The notes: a model not told the origin generated them from the letters alone. Numbered from the stretch's first letter, positions 9,548 to 19,106 are shown. The stretch: DNA of 64,000 nt from an uncultured Alphaproteobacteria bacterium (GCA_902610175.1 CACLUR010000002.1:107116-171115), one strand, 5' to 3'. Made by a program: numbers and translations.

Positions 9548-9979
9548 AAAAATATCCAATTAAAGACTGACAAGGATAACAACCTTGAGTCTGTACCTTA
9601 TGTTTTGTCTAAGATTTCAGCTGGATTTCCATCCCCAGCTGATGATTATATAGAAAATAATCTAAGCTTATCAGAACTATTGATCAAAAATCACCTATCA
9701 ACTTTTCTGATGAGAGCTAGTGGTGACTCCATGGTAGATTCAGGAATTAATGATGGCGACATATTAGTTGTGGATAGGAGTTTAGAAGCTAAAAGTAGAG
9801 ATATAGTAATAGCTATATTTGAGGGAAGCTTAACTGTCAAAAGACTAGTTATCAAGACAGATGGCTCTGCTATCCTAAAAGCTGAGAACCCATTGTATAA
9901 AAATATATTAATATCAGAGTACGCAGAATTAGAAATATGGGGAGTTGTTACAAGTGCCATTCATCAATTTATCAAATAA
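9542..9979 (+). CDS. umuD: UmuD, autocleaving subunit of DNA polymerase V
   Basis: S24/LexA-type protein that self-cleaves on RecA filaments to form UmuD', the partner of UmuC in translesion synthesis. The catalytic Ser63 is in ASGDSM and the general-base Lys100 in LTVKRL; their 37-residue spacing equals that of E. coli Ser60-Lys97. The cleavage site is Ala27-Gly28 in SAGFPSP, whereas E. coli UmuD uses Cys-Gly. Length 145 aa is normal. It overlaps umuC by one base (TAATG) and is preceded by a LexA box at its start codon. Confidence 0.95.
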   Translation: MNKNIQLKTDKDNNLESVPYVLSKISAGFPSPADDYIENNLSLSELLIKNHLSTFLMRASGDSMVDSGINDGDILVVDRSLEAKSRDIVIAIFEGSLTVKRLVIKTDGSAILKAENPLYKNILISEYAELEIWGVVTSAIHQFIK

Positions 9980-11253
9980 TGAATATAGTAGCCCTAGTAG
10001 ATTGTAATTCATTTTATGCCTCGTGTGAGACTATCTTTAAACCTGATTTAAGTAAAAAACCTATTGTAGTTCTATCAAACAACGATGGATGTGTCATAGC
10101 TAGAAGTTCTGAAGCTAAGAAATTAGGAATTAAAATGGGAGTACCTTTCTTTGAGATAAAACAAATAACAAAAAAATATCCAGTACATGTGTTTTCATCA
10201 AATTACAGTTTATATGGAAATATCTCATCTAGGGTAATGGGAGTATTAAAAGAGCATTGTGATAGATTAGAAGTTTATTCTATAGATGAAGCTTTTTTAA
10301 TATTAAATAAATATTCAGAGAGAAGTTTTGTTTCAAGAGCAGAAGAAATAAAAAAAATAGTAAGGAAGTGGATAGGCATACCTGTAAGTATAGGAATAGC
10401 TAGTAATAAAACCTTATCAAAAGTAGCAAACCATCTAGCTAAAAAAGATGAACTAGGATCCCAAGTAGTAGAAATTATAAATCAAAAACAAATAGAAATA
10501 TCCCTAAAGGTATTAGGGGTGGGTGATATTTGGGGAATAGGAGCTAGGATAGAGAAATTTCTTCAAAAAAATAGTATCTACACTGCATACGATCTATACA
10601 AAACAGACCCAAGGTGGGTTAGGCAACACCTAGGAGTAGTGGGAGAGAGAACCTATAGAGAACTACATGGTGAAATATGTATACCCATAGTAGAGAGATC
10701 TGAACCAAAAAAACAATGTCGAGTATCAAGATCTTTCGAAAGCTATGTAACAAGTTTCCATGATTTAGAGAAAAGAATAATATCTTATGCTACTAGAGCC
10801 TCAGAAAAGATTAGATCTGATGGTTTGCAGGCAAAAAAAATTACTACATTTATTCGTTCAAATAAATTTAACAACAATAATAAACAATACCATGCAGCTA
10901 GGACTTATGATTTTATATCTCCCTCAAATGACTTATTTGAGACGATTAAATTTGCTATAAAGGCGCTAAAATCTATTTATCGACCAGAAATTAAATATAA
11001 AAAAGCAGGCGTTTTACTCTCAGATTTAACTCCAGAGGGAGAATACAATAGAGATTTATTCTTTCATCAATCAGAAGAGAGTATTTTAAAAAAGATTAGG
11101 GTGAACAAGGTATTTGATAATCTAAATAACAGATATGGAAGCGGGACTATTTGTGTTGCTAAAGAAAACTACGAAAAGTTTTATATAACCAGACGACAAA
11201 ACTTAAGTCCCGCATACACATCGAATTTTGATGATTTACCTAATGTAAATTAA
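9979..11253 (+). CDS. umuC: UmuC, Y-family DNA polymerase V catalytic subunit
   Basis: Error-prone lesion-bypass polymerase. The metal-binding carboxylates are Asp8 in VALVDCNSF and Asp103/Glu104 in YSIDEAFL. The NNDGCVIARS segment and the helix-hairpin-helix part with GVGDIWGIGARIEKFL are also typical. The C-terminal part carries the family segment KKAGVLLSDLTPEG. The start is set at ATG 9979, which gives the canonical MNIVALVDCN N terminus; the frame is open further upstream but only inside umuD. Length 424 aa matches E. coli UmuC (422). Regulation is expected through the LexA box before umuD. The 3' end overlaps the convergent trpB2 gene by 4 bases. Confidence 0.96.
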   Translation: MNIVALVDCNSFYASCETIFKPDLSKKPIVVLSNNDGCVIARSSEAKKLGIKMGVPFFEIKQITKKYPVHVFSSNYSLYGNISSRVMGVLKEHCDRLEVYSIDEAFLILNKYSERSFVSRAEEIKKIVRKWIGIPVSIGIASNKTLSKVANHLAKKDELGSQVVEIINQKQIEISLKVLGVGDIWGIGARIEKFLQKNSIYTAYDLYKTDPRWVRQHLGVVGERTYRELHGEICIPIVERSEPKKQCRVSRSFESYVTSFHDLEKRIISYATRASEKIRSDGLQAKKITTFIRSNKFNNNNKQYHAARTYDFISPSNDLFETIKFAIKALKSIYRPEIKYKKAGVLLSDLTPEGEYNRDLFFHQSEESILKKIRVNKVFDNLNNRYGSGTICVAKENYEKFYITRRQNLSPAYTSNFDDLPNVN

Positions 11254-12611
11254 TTTACAGCAGGTATTGATGCCATAGACTCTTCAAAAGCTTTAGTATC
11301 AAATTTATCTTCAGCAAGATTACCTGAAAAATAATCCATATATGCTTGCATATCAAAATGACCATGCCCACAAAGATTGAACAAAATAGCTTTCGATTTG
11401 CCCTCGGCTTTACACTTAAGAGCCTCATCAACAGCACCTTTAATTGCGTGAGTAGCTTCAGGTGCAGGCATAATGCCCTCAGTTCTGGCAAATTGTATAC
11501 CGGCTTCTAAGCACTCCTTTTGACCATAAGCTCGAGGTTCCATATGACCATTATGAACTAAATGCGATAGCATTGGTGACATTCCATGATACCTTAGTCC
11601 ACCTACATGCGTGGGTGATGGCATAAAATCAGAGCCTAATGTATGCATCTTCAACAATGGTGCAGATTTAAGAGTATCACCAAAGTCATAGGAATATTTA
11701 CCTTTAGTTAAAGAAGGACAAGAAGATGGCTCAACTGCAATAGCATGAACATCTTGCTCTCCTCTAAATTTTTTTCCTAAAAAAGGATTACATAAACCAG
11801 AGAAATTACTTCCTCCACCAGTACATCCTATTACAATATCCGGATAATCATTGGCCATTTCCATTTGTAAAAGTGCCTCTTGCCCAATGATAGATTGATG
11901 CATTAAAACATGGTTAAGAACACTACCTAATGCATATTTTGTATCATCATTTGTAGCTGCAACTTCAGCTGCTTCAGATATAGCAATACCTAATGAACCT
12001 GAACTATTAGGATCTTTTTCAAGTATGGCTCTACCTGAATTTGTCTCATTAGACGGGCTGGCTACAACACTACCACCATAGCTTTCAATTATAGCCCTTC
12101 TGTAAGGTTTTTGATCATAGCTTACTTTAACCATGAATACTTTTATCTCTATTCCAAATACAGCCCCAGCATAACTTAATGCTGTTCCCCATTGACCTGC
12201 ACCGGTCTCGGTTGCTATTTTTTTTACACCTGCTTCTTTATTATAAAAAGCCTGAGCTAATGCAGTATTCGGTTTATGGCTACCTGAAGGACTTGCTCCT
12301 TCGTATTTATAATAAATTCTGGCTGGTGTATCTAATGCTTTCTCTAAAGCTCTAGCCCTTACCAGCGGCGTAGATCTCCATCGACTGTAAGCCTCTAAAA
12401 CTGGCCCCGGTATATCAATATATCTCTCTTGGGTGACCTCTTGCATTATTAATTCCATTGGAAATAAAGGTGCTAAGTCATCTGGACCTATTGGCTGTTT
12501 TGTTCCTGGATTTAAGGGTGGGCTCATAGGCTCTTTTAAATCCGCTCCCAGGTTGTACCACTGTTTTGGCACATCACTGTCTTTTAAAAAAAATTTACTA
12601 TCCTCACTCAT
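11250..12611 (-). CDS. TrpB2-type PLP-dependent tryptophan synthase beta-like protein
   Basis: PLP enzyme of the TrpB2 subfamily, which condenses indole (or a related nucleophile) with serine. The PLP lysine is in GASPSGSHKPNTA and is followed by ETGAGQWGTALSYAG; the phosphate-binding Gly-rich loop is GCTGGGSNFSG. Length 453 aa and the N-terminal extension (about 70 residues) fit TrpB2 rather than TrpB1 (about 400 aa). No trpA or other trp gene lies next to it, consistent with the stand-alone habit of TrpB2. It may salvage indole or be the only TrpB of the cell; the window cannot tell. Confidence 0.88.
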   Translation of the reverse strand: MSEDSKFFLKDSDVPKQWYNLGADLKEPMSPPLNPGTKQPIGPDDLAPLFPMELIMQEVTQERYIDIPGPVLEAYSRWRSTPLVRARALEKALDTPARIYYKYEGASPSGSHKPNTALAQAFYNKEAGVKKIATETGAGQWGTALSYAGAVFGIEIKVFMVKVSYDQKPYRRAIIESYGGSVVASPSNETNSGRAILEKDPNSSGSLGIAISEAAEVAATNDDTKYALGSVLNHVLMHQSIIGQEALLQMEMANDYPDIVIGCTGGGSNFSGLCNPFLGKKFRGEQDVHAIAVEPSSCPSLTKGKYSYDFGDTLKSAPLLKMHTLGSDFMPSPTHVGGLRYHGMSPMLSHLVHNGHMEPRAYGQKECLEAGIQFARTEGIMPAPEATHAIKGAVDEALKCKAEGKSKAILFNLCGHGHFDMQAYMDYFSGNLAEDKFDTKAFEESMASIPAVN

Positions 12612-12655
12612 AATGGAGAATTTTATTGTATTTGTTAGATAAAAAGTAGGATTAT

Positions 12656-13567
12656 TTATTCACTATAAAACCTATTTAAGGCTGCTTCTTTGTTAATTAA
12701 GGGTAAAAGTTGTGCTACGAGCACACCAATGAGTATTAAAAAACACCCAAATATCTGAACATTTGTCAAAAATTGAGAAAGAATAACCCAAGCTGCTAAC
12801 GATCCAAATACTCCCTCAAGAGAAAATGTAATTGCTGCCGTAGAGGGTTTTACATACCTTTGACCAAAAACTTGCAGAGTATAAGCAATCCCACTTGACA
12901 TTACACCTACATATAAAAGCTCAAAGATTTCCTTTGATATTCCATCAATTGTAGGATTTTCAAATATGAATATAAATGGCAAACTATAAAAAAAACATAA
13001 TAGAAATTGAGATGATGCCAATGTAAATGGTGCATTTATAATTTCAAAGTATTCATCAATTAAAATACAGTGTATTGCAAAGAATAAAGCACATACAATT
13101 ACAAGAATATCAGCAAATTGTGCTTCAAAACTATTTTCAAGAGTCAAGTAATAGGAGCCTACAAGACATATTGATACAGATAACCAAATACTCCAGTGTA
13201 TTTTCTTTTTTAAAAATAATCTCGATATAATAGGAACAAATGGAACATATAATATAGTCAAGAAAGCAGCATTTCCTACTTTAGTATACTGTAATGCGTA
13301 TTGTTGAAGATAAGTTCCTAATAATAAACTAAAACCAGTCAACAGAACTACGAAAATAAATTTTTTTTTATTTTTAAGATTTTTTATTTTGTTAATTTCG
13401 TTAAAAACAAAAGGTAAAACTATTAGTCCTCCAATTAAAAAACGCATATTTGTAAACGTCAGTGGACCAATAAATTCCATTCCTGTAGTTTGAGCCACAA
13501 ATGCAGTACCCCAAATTATCGATGCTACAATGAGACATAAAGAAGATAAGAAATGTTTGGAGCCCAT
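12656..13567 (-). CDS. EamA-family (DMT superfamily) transporter
   Basis: Inner-membrane permease of the drug/metabolite transporter superfamily. The 303-residue protein has about ten hydrophobic segments arranged as two EamA repeats. Marker segments are IIWGTAFVAQ near residue 18 and FTNMRFLIGGLIVLP in the first half, and ALEGVFG-like SLEGVFGSLAAW in the second. Such proteins export or exchange small metabolites; the substrate is unknown. It lies on the same strand as trpB2, 44 bases upstream of it, so the two may be cotranscribed. tRNA-Asn lies just upstream on the same strand. Confidence 0.85.
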   Translation of the reverse strand: MGSKHFLSSLCLIVASIIWGTAFVAQTTGMEFIGPLTFTNMRFLIGGLIVLPFVFNEINKIKNLKNKKKFIFVVLLTGFSLLLGTYLQQYALQYTKVGNAAFLTILYVPFVPIISRLFLKKKIHWSIWLSVSICLVGSYYLTLENSFEAQFADILVIVCALFFAIHCILIDEYFEIINAPFTLASSQFLLCFFYSLPFIFIFENPTIDGISKEIFELLYVGVMSSGIAYTLQVFGQRYVKPSTAAITFSLEGVFGSLAAWVILSQFLTNVQIFGCFLILIGVLVAQLLPLINKEAALNRFYSE

Positions 13568-13574
13568 AAGAAAC

Positions 13575-13649
13575 TGGCTCCGCAGGTAGGATTCGAACCT
13601 ACGACCTGTCGGTTAACAGCCGAATGCTCTACCGCTGAGCTACTGCGGA
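13575..13649 (-). tRNA. tRNA-Asn (GTT)
   Basis: Reading the minus strand, the acceptor arms TCCGCAG and CTGCGGA pair fully. The anticodon loop is CTGTTAA, giving anticodon GTT (asparagine). The T arm is GTAGG-TTCGAAT-CCTAC. The discriminator base is G and the CCA end is encoded (13575-13577). Confidence 0.97.
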
Positions 13650-13758
13650 ACGTTGCATCAAACTACAATAATTTTTTAATTTTTCAATTAGCATTTTTAA
13701 ATTTGATTTTAAAAATAATTTTCAATGATATTAGGGTTTATTTGGATATAATGTGTCT

Positions 13759-14016
13759 ATGGAAAAAATTATTTCACCTTGTATATCAATATGTAAAACT
13801 GATCCATCTACCGGTTACTGTTATGGCTGTGCTAGAACTTCTGAAGAAAAAGCGATATGGAAAGACGAAAATACCACAAATGAATGGAAAATAAATAATA
13901 TTTCTGAGTTAAAAAATAGACTTTCTGGTTGGCAATTATCATCATTTGAAGAGTCATATGATTTTAAAATAAAAAATGGAATATCTTTAGCAAAGTACAA
14001 AATGATGAATAAATGA
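13759..14016 (+). CDS. DUF1289 family small Cys-rich protein
   Basis: Small protein of 85 aa with the DUF1289 pattern: SPCISICK near residue 6, then GYCYGCARTSEE, giving four cysteines that look like a metal or Fe-S site, and a following Trp (EKAIW). The function of DUF1289 is not known. I chose ATG 13759; a GTG at 13753 in the same frame would add two residues. It heads a rightward run of five coupled genes and overlaps the next gene by an ATGA quartet. Confidence 0.85.
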   Translation: MEKIISPCISICKTDPSTGYCYGCARTSEEKAIWKDENTTNEWKINNISELKNRLSGWQLSSFEESYDFKIKNGISLAKYKMMNK

Positions 14017-14435
14017 AAAAAATTAAAGGCTCGTGTCTTTGCAAGAAAATTAGCTTTGAGATATATAATGAATGTAGATACTCAGTTTTTTGTCATTGCC
14101 AGATGTGCCAGGCTTCAAATGCTGAATTTAGTTCTTATACAAAAGTAAAAAAAGAAAATCTTAATTTTAAAAGTAAAAAAACTTTAAAATGGTTTGTTTC
14201 TAGTAAACATTATAAAAGAGGCTTTTGTTCAATTTGTGGAAGTTCATTATTTTTTCAAAAAAAATCTTCAGATGATTATATCTCAATATCAACAGGTACT
14301 TTAAACAGAAATATACCCTCTATCGGCCATATTTTTTACAAATATAAAAAATCAAAAATTAATTTCCCTAAATTAAAAAAATTTCCTCAATCTGCCCAAG
14401 GATATTTTGATAAGTTTATTTACAGAATTAAATGA
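14013..14435 (+). CDS. GFA (glutathione-dependent formaldehyde-activating-like) family protein
   Basis: Zinc-binding protein of the GFA/CENP-V fold, 140 aa. The two zinc clusters are visible: GSCLCKKISFEI near the N terminus with CHCQMC, and RGFCSICGSSLFF near residue 70. Many proteins in this family have no known glutathione activity, so only the fold is asserted. It is translationally coupled on both sides (ATGA overlaps with DUF1289 upstream and with the hydrolase downstream). Confidence 0.88.
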   Translation: MKKIKGSCLCKKISFEIYNECRYSVFCHCQMCQASNAEFSSYTKVKKENLNFKSKKTLKWFVSSKHYKRGFCSICGSSLFFQKKSSDDYISISTGTLNRNIPSIGHIFYKYKKSKINFPKLKKFPQSAQGYFDKFIYRIK

Positions 14436-15250
14436 ATTACTCATTAACAATTAAGATTATCTTAATATTACTATTTATATACCTTTTAATTATCTTTTAT
14501 GTTTATACAAAACAAAGATCTCTTCTTTATGTCCCTCAAATTGATAATTATGATGATGAATTACTAATCATCCCTGTGGAACAAGTATTTATTGAAAATA
14601 GCTCAAATATTAAATTAAGGTCAATTTTTTATAAACATCCATCAAATACTAAAACTACATTACTAATGTTTCACGGTAATGCTGGTCCTATTGAAAATAG
14701 ATTTTATAAAATTAATAAGTTATCAAAATATGACCAAAATATTTTACTTATTTCTTGGAGATCATATAGTGGTAATGATGGTGAACCAACTGAGGATGGT
14801 TTATATGACGATGCTAAAAGTGCTATAAAATGGCTTGAAGAAAAAAATATTTTCAAAAAAGACATAATTATTTATGGAGAATCTTTAGGAACTGCTGTCA
14901 GTATAGAAATAGCTCAGAATAATAATTTTAAGGGTTTAATCTTGGAGGCGCCATTTACTTCAATGATTGATGCAGCTAAATTTCATTATCCGTATCTTCC
15001 TGTTTCAATCATGCTTAAAGATAAGTATTTAAGTGATAAAAAGATTAAAAACGTTATTTCCCCTATATTTATTATGCACGCCACAGGGGATGATATTGTC
15101 CCATTTAGAATGGGTGAAAAAATGTACGAATTAGCAAATTCACCTAAAAGTAGTTATTTCGTTGATGAGAATGAACATTTAGTAACTTATGATGAAAATT
15201 TAATGAATAAGATGGATGAATTTTATGAAACTATAATTAATTATGAATAA
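14432..15250 (+). CDS. Alpha/beta hydrolase, membrane-anchored (ABHD13/BEM46-like)
   Basis: Serine hydrolase of 272 aa. An N-terminal membrane anchor covers residues 5-25. The oxyanion segment is MFHGNAGPI near residue 79, the nucleophile elbow is IYGESLGTA, the acid is in ATGDDIVPF and the catalytic His in ENEHLVTYD. This order and the N-terminal anchor match the BEM46/ABHD13 group. The substrate is unknown. The start overlaps the GFA gene (ATGA), and the end overlaps the acyl-CoA synthetase gene by 8 bases, which suggests lipid-related work, though weakly. Confidence 0.88.
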   Translation: MNYSLTIKIILILLFIYLLIIFYVYTKQRSLLYVPQIDNYDDELLIIPVEQVFIENSSNIKLRSIFYKHPSNTKTTLLMFHGNAGPIENRFYKINKLSKYDQNILLISWRSYSGNDGEPTEDGLYDDAKSAIKWLEEKNIFKKDIIIYGESLGTAVSIEIAQNNNFKGLILEAPFTSMIDAAKFHYPYLPVSIMLKDKYLSDKKIKNVISPIFIMHATGDDIVPFRMGEKMYELANSPKSSYFVDENEHLVTYDENLMNKMDEFYETIINYE

Positions 15251-16946
15251 ATTTAATAATCTTCCAGAACTATTTTATTATCAAGCAGATAAGAACGAAA
15301 ATAATCAACACTTACTAAAACTTGACTCAAACAATCGAGTTTTTTCAATGAGTTGGTTAGAGACAAAAAATCTAACAAAGAAAATACATAATTTTTTAGC
15401 AAACAAATATTTAGGTGATTTAGAGAGAGTTTTATTGGTTTCAGAAAATAGACCTGAATGGATGGCCTCTGATATCGCTATAATGTCTAATAAACTTATT
15501 TGTGTTCCCAACTATACAACTTATACATCAAGAGATTTTGAGCATATTTTAATTGACTCTCAGCCTGTTGGTTTAATAGTTTCAAATAAAAATTTACTTC
15601 AGACAATTTTAACTGCCAGTGAAAAAATTAAATATAATTTTAAATTTATCTTATGTTTTGATTATTTTGAAAATAATTCAATTTCAAATTTAGTATTTTT
15701 AAATGACTTAACAGATGACAATAATGATAATAACAGAGAAAAAATTAAAGAAATTAAGCGCACAGATCCTGCTTGCATTATTTACACCTCAGGTACACAA
15801 GGATTACCAAAAGGTGTTATTTTAAGTCATGGGGGCATATTAAGTAATTGTGAGGGAGCATATGAACTTCTTAAAACTATAAAGAGTCCAGATTTAACCT
15901 TTCTTACTTGGTTACCTTTATCTCATTCATATGAACATGCAGTTCAATTTGTTCAGATTATTTTAGAAGCAAAAGTATTTTATAATAAAAGTATTGAAAC
16001 ACTTCTGCCTACAGTAAAAATTGCACAACCTCATATAATGACTGCTGTTCCAAGATTTTATAATAATCTACATGCAAAAATGAAGATCAATCTTAAAAAT
16101 CAATCTAAACTCAAACAAAACTTATTTAATAAGACTATCCAGTTAGGAACAAAAAAATTTAAAAATATTAAATTAAGCTTTAGTGAAAAAATAACTAACC
16201 TAATATTAGATAAATTAGTTAGAAAAAAAGTAAAAAATAATTTTGGTGGCAGATTAGAGGCTTTTATATCTGGTGGAGGACCTCTTGATGGTCAAGTAGG
16301 GGAAGCGCTTAATGCACTTGGTTTAAAGACTTTACAAGGCTATGGCTTAACAGAAACCTCACCAGTTGTAAGTTGCAATTTATTAAATAAGGTAAAAGTT
16401 GACACAGTCGGTCCTATATTTCCTGGAGTTGAAGTTAAATTAGCAAAAGATGGTGAAATATTAGTTAAAGGTGAGAACCTTATGCTGGGCTATTGGAATA
16501 ATAAAGAAGCTACTGATCAAACAATAAAAGATGGTTGGCTCCATACGGGAGATATTGGTGAATTTGATGAGGACAATTATCTAAAAATAACAGATCGTAA
16601 AAAGGATATAATAGTTTCTTTAGGAGGTGATAATATTGCACCATCTAAGATTGAAAATCTATTAACTTTATCTCCTGAGATAGAACAAGCCTGTGTCTTT
16701 GGTGAACAAAAAAATTATATTGCAGCATTATTAGTATTAAGCTCAGAGAGTAAATCTAGTGATGAAGATATTCAAAGATACATTGATGAACTAAATAAAG
16801 ACTTAACTCAACCAGAAAAAATAAAAAAGTTTATCTTTATTGATGAGCCTTTTAGTATTGAAAATAACCTAATGACTCCGACAATGAAAGTTAGGAGACA
16901 TGAAGTACAAAAAAAATATCAAAATCAAATTGATCAATTATTTTAA
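15243..16946 (+). CDS. Long-chain acyl-CoA synthetase (AMP-forming), FadD15-like
   Basis: Activates fatty acids to acyl-CoA through an acyl-adenylate. The P-loop-like motif is IYTSGTQGLPKGV near residue 180. The adenylate motif is LQGYGLTETSPV, followed by GWLHTGDIGEFD and the hinge region TDRKKDIIVSLGG. Length 567 aa fits the long-chain group (FadD15/ACSL). There is no signal peptide, so it acts at the cytoplasmic face of the membrane. It is coupled to the hydrolase upstream (8-base overlap) and to the exonuclease downstream (one-base TAATG overlap). Confidence 0.92.
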   Translation: MNKFNNLPELFYYQADKNENNQHLLKLDSNNRVFSMSWLETKNLTKKIHNFLANKYLGDLERVLLVSENRPEWMASDIAIMSNKLICVPNYTTYTSRDFEHILIDSQPVGLIVSNKNLLQTILTASEKIKYNFKFILCFDYFENNSISNLVFLNDLTDDNNDNNREKIKEIKRTDPACIIYTSGTQGLPKGVILSHGGILSNCEGAYELLKTIKSPDLTFLTWLPLSHSYEHAVQFVQIILEAKVFYNKSIETLLPTVKIAQPHIMTAVPRFYNNLHAKMKINLKNQSKLKQNLFNKTIQLGTKKFKNIKLSFSEKITNLILDKLVRKKVKNNFGGRLEAFISGGGPLDGQVGEALNALGLKTLQGYGLTETSPVVSCNLLNKVKVDTVGPIFPGVEVKLAKDGEILVKGENLMLGYWNNKEATDQTIKDGWLHTGDIGEFDEDNYLKITDRKKDIIVSLGGDNIAPSKIENLLTLSPEIEQACVFGEQKNYIAALLVLSSESKSSDEDIQRYIDELNKDLTQPEKIKKFIFIDEPFSIENNLMTPTMKVRRHEVQKKYQNQIDQLF

Positions 16947-17446
16947 TGCAATTATTTGCAGCTATAGATTTTGAAACAGCTACTAGTGAGAGAACATCGG
17001 CATGTGCTATTGGATATGTAATATTTAATAAAACTAAAATTATAAAAAAAGTCTCCCATTTAATAAGACCGCCTAAACCTGAAGTTCATTTTACAGATAT
17101 TCATGGTTTAACATGGGATATGTTAAAGAAAGCTAAAACATTTGATAAAGTGTGGCGCCAAATTAAGAGTGAATTATCAGCTGTTGATTACTTTTTTGCA
17201 CATAACGCACCTTTTGATCGATCTGTCCTGCACTCCTGTTGTTATTTTTATAATATTGAAGTACCTAAACAGGAATTTAAAGATACTGTTGCAATTGCAA
17301 GAAAATATTGGGAATTTGAAAACAACAAACTAAACACAGTATGTAAAAATTTAAGAATTCCTTTAAATCATCACGATGCATTATCAGATGCCAAAGGATG
17401 TGCTTTGATAGCTATTGAGGCTTTTAAAAAAGGCTATTTTATTTAA
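16946..17446 (+). CDS. DEDDh-type 3'-5' exonuclease (DnaQ-like)
   Basis: Exonuclease-fold protein of 166 aa. The motifs are FAAIDFETAT (Exo I, Asp and Glu), FFAHNAPFDRSVL (Exo II) and NHHDALSDAKGCALI (Exo III, His and Asp), in the usual order. It resembles the small stand-alone polymerase III epsilon-like proteins rather than the real DnaQ, which is longer and carries a clamp-binding C-terminal tail. It closes the five-gene run and converges with the MFS gene, overlapping it by 8 bases. Confidence 0.9.
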   Translation: MQLFAAIDFETATSERTSACAIGYVIFNKTKIIKKVSHLIRPPKPEVHFTDIHGLTWDMLKKAKTFDKVWRQIKSELSAVDYFFAHNAPFDRSVLHSCCYFYNIEVPKQEFKDTVAIARKYWEFENNKLNTVCKNLRIPLNHHDALSDAKGCALIAIEAFKKGYFI

Positions 17447-18632
17447 TTTTATTACCTATAAAGCTCATTGAAGAGAAAATAATTATTAAGGCAAGGCTCA
17501 TATAAATTAAGGTATTAATCGAATTTGTCTTATCCAATATCAAACCGTATAAGAAAGGGGAGGCCGCTGAGGCTAAAACACCAAAAAATGTTAAAAGGGC
17601 CCTTATTGCGCCTAGGTTTTTGACTCCATACATTTCTGCCCACAAAGAATTAGACAAATTTTCAGTAAAGCCATTTGATAATCCAAGGCCTGCCATGTAA
17701 AGATATAAAACAAATACGTGATTTGAAAATAACATCACAATAAATATTAAAGCCATGGGAATTAAGTGAAAAGTGATTACACTCCTACCAGAAAATTTAT
17801 CGACTAACAAACCAGAAACTAAAGAACCACCAATTCCACAGATTGCATAAAAAATAAAACTTTGCGCAATATCTAGCATTGTCCAATTATTTAATTGCCC
17901 AATAAAAACTTGATGAAATAAAAAACCGGTTACTGTAAATGACATTAATAATGTAAGGGGTAAATAAAGATAAAATTTAAGATCTTTTAAAACATCTCTT
18001 CTTCTCCAGGAAAATGAATTTTGTATATCTTCATTCTCAAAACCAGTTTCACTTTGAAAATTTTTTTTATTTAATAGGTAGTAAAAAAATACCCCAAAAA
18101 ATATTATTATAAATATAGATGAACTGAACCAGGTAATTCTCCAGCCAAAAGTTAATATAAAAATTACTACAACAAATGGATAAATCATCTCACCAAAAGA
18201 AAATCCAAATCCAGATATAGCTAATGCTTTTCCTCTATTAGCTTTAAAGTATCTTGCCACAGTTGTTCTAGAAGTGTGTCCCATGAGACCTTGTCCGAAA
18301 AGTCTTAAAAAATAAATTACGAAAAAAAGAAGAATTACATTAAAAACAATACTTGCAAAAAAACATGTTATTGAAAGACCTAGTACAATGGCTAAAGTAT
18401 ATTTTTTGAGAGAGACTGTATCTATAAGTTTACCAGCCCATATAATAGTTAAAGCACTTAAAATTGTAGCTATTGAATACAGACTGCCAAATTGAGTATT
18501 ACTTAAATTAAATGTTTCTCTAAAATCTTCACTAAAAAGGGAGATAAAAAATGTTTGTCCAAATCCTGATGCGAATGCTATTAAAAAACCAAATATTAAT
18601 AAATTTGAATTTTTATTTATAAAATTAATCAA
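17439..18632 (-). CDS. MFS transporter
   Basis: Major facilitator superfamily permease, 397 aa, about 12 hydrophobic segments. The loop after TM2 has AGKLIDTVSLKKY (motif A-like), and TM4-5 has RTTVARYFKANRGKALAISG, which is common in the oxalate/formate-antiporter-like group. The substrate is unknown. It stands alone on the minus strand, converging with the exonuclease gene, and is divergent from the AhpD-like gene with 62 bases between the two starts. Confidence 0.87.
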   Translation of the reverse strand: MINFINKNSNLLIFGFLIAFASGFGQTFFISLFSEDFRETFNLSNTQFGSLYSIATILSALTIIWAGKLIDTVSLKKYTLAIVLGLSITCFFASIVFNVILLFFVIYFLRLFGQGLMGHTSRTTVARYFKANRGKALAISGFGFSFGEMIYPFVVVIFILTFGWRITWFSSSIFIIIFFGVFFYYLLNKKNFQSETGFENEDIQNSFSWRRRDVLKDLKFYLYLPLTLLMSFTVTGFLFHQVFIGQLNNWTMLDIAQSFIFYAICGIGGSLVSGLLVDKFSGRSVITFHLIPMALIFIVMLFSNHVFVLYLYMAGLGLSNGFTENLSNSLWAEMYGVKNLGAIRALLTFFGVLASAASPFLYGLILDKTNSINTLIYMSLALIIIFSSMSFIGNKIK

Positions 18633-18694
18633 AACAAGAGGGATATTATGATTAAATAACTATATATCAATTATAATAAAGAAAGGGACTACTG

Positions 18695-19102
18695 GTGAGC
18701 ACAATTAAAAGAACTGATGATGATAATCATCCAATTATAAAGGAAGTCTATGAGGATATTAAACAATCAAGAAACACAACTTATATAGGTAATTTTTGGA
18801 AATATTTAGCATTCGACCCTCAATTACTAAAAAATGTTTGGAGTGATGTTAAAGATTTAATGGTTAAACAAACCATAATTCCAAATAAAACTAAAGAGAT
18901 GATTTATATGGCAGTCTCTATAACAAATAATTGTTCGTATTGTACACACTCACACACAGCTGCAGCAAAAAAACTTGGGATGACGGAAGACGAACATTCA
19001 GAATTTTTAAATATTATAGCTCTTGCAGCAAAAACAAATCAACTGGTCAATAGTATACAAGTTCCAGTAGATGAAATATTTGATGAAGATATAGAAAAAT
19101 AA
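18695..19102 (+). CDS. Carboxymuconolactone decarboxylase/AhpD-like family protein
   Basis: All-helical protein of 135 aa with the AhpD-type active site NCSYCTHSHT (Cys-x2-Cys and His) near residue 85. Members act as peroxidase-linked thiol reductases or decarboxylases; the exact reaction cannot be told. The start is GTG 18695; no ATG gives a complete N terminus. A purine-rich stretch at 18681-18687 (GAAAGGG) may serve as the ribosome binding site. Confidence 0.85.
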   Translation: MSTIKRTDDDNHPIIKEVYEDIKQSRNTTYIGNFWKYLAFDPQLLKNVWSDVKDLMVKQTIIPNKTKEMIYMAVSITNNCSYCTHSHTAAAKKLGMTEDEHSEFLNIIALAAKTNQLVNSIQVPVDEIFDEDIEK

Positions 19103-19106
19103 TCCA

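Noticed and set aside
11250-12611. TrpB2-like gene considered as threonine synthase or serine dehydratase.
   Set aside because: The ETGAGQWG and GSHKPNTA motifs and the N-terminal extension match TrpB2 rather than those PLP enzymes.
13553-13894. Open frame that runs across tRNA-Asn and into the DUF1289 gene.
   Set aside because: It includes tRNA sequence in translation and overlaps a recognisable gene in another frame.
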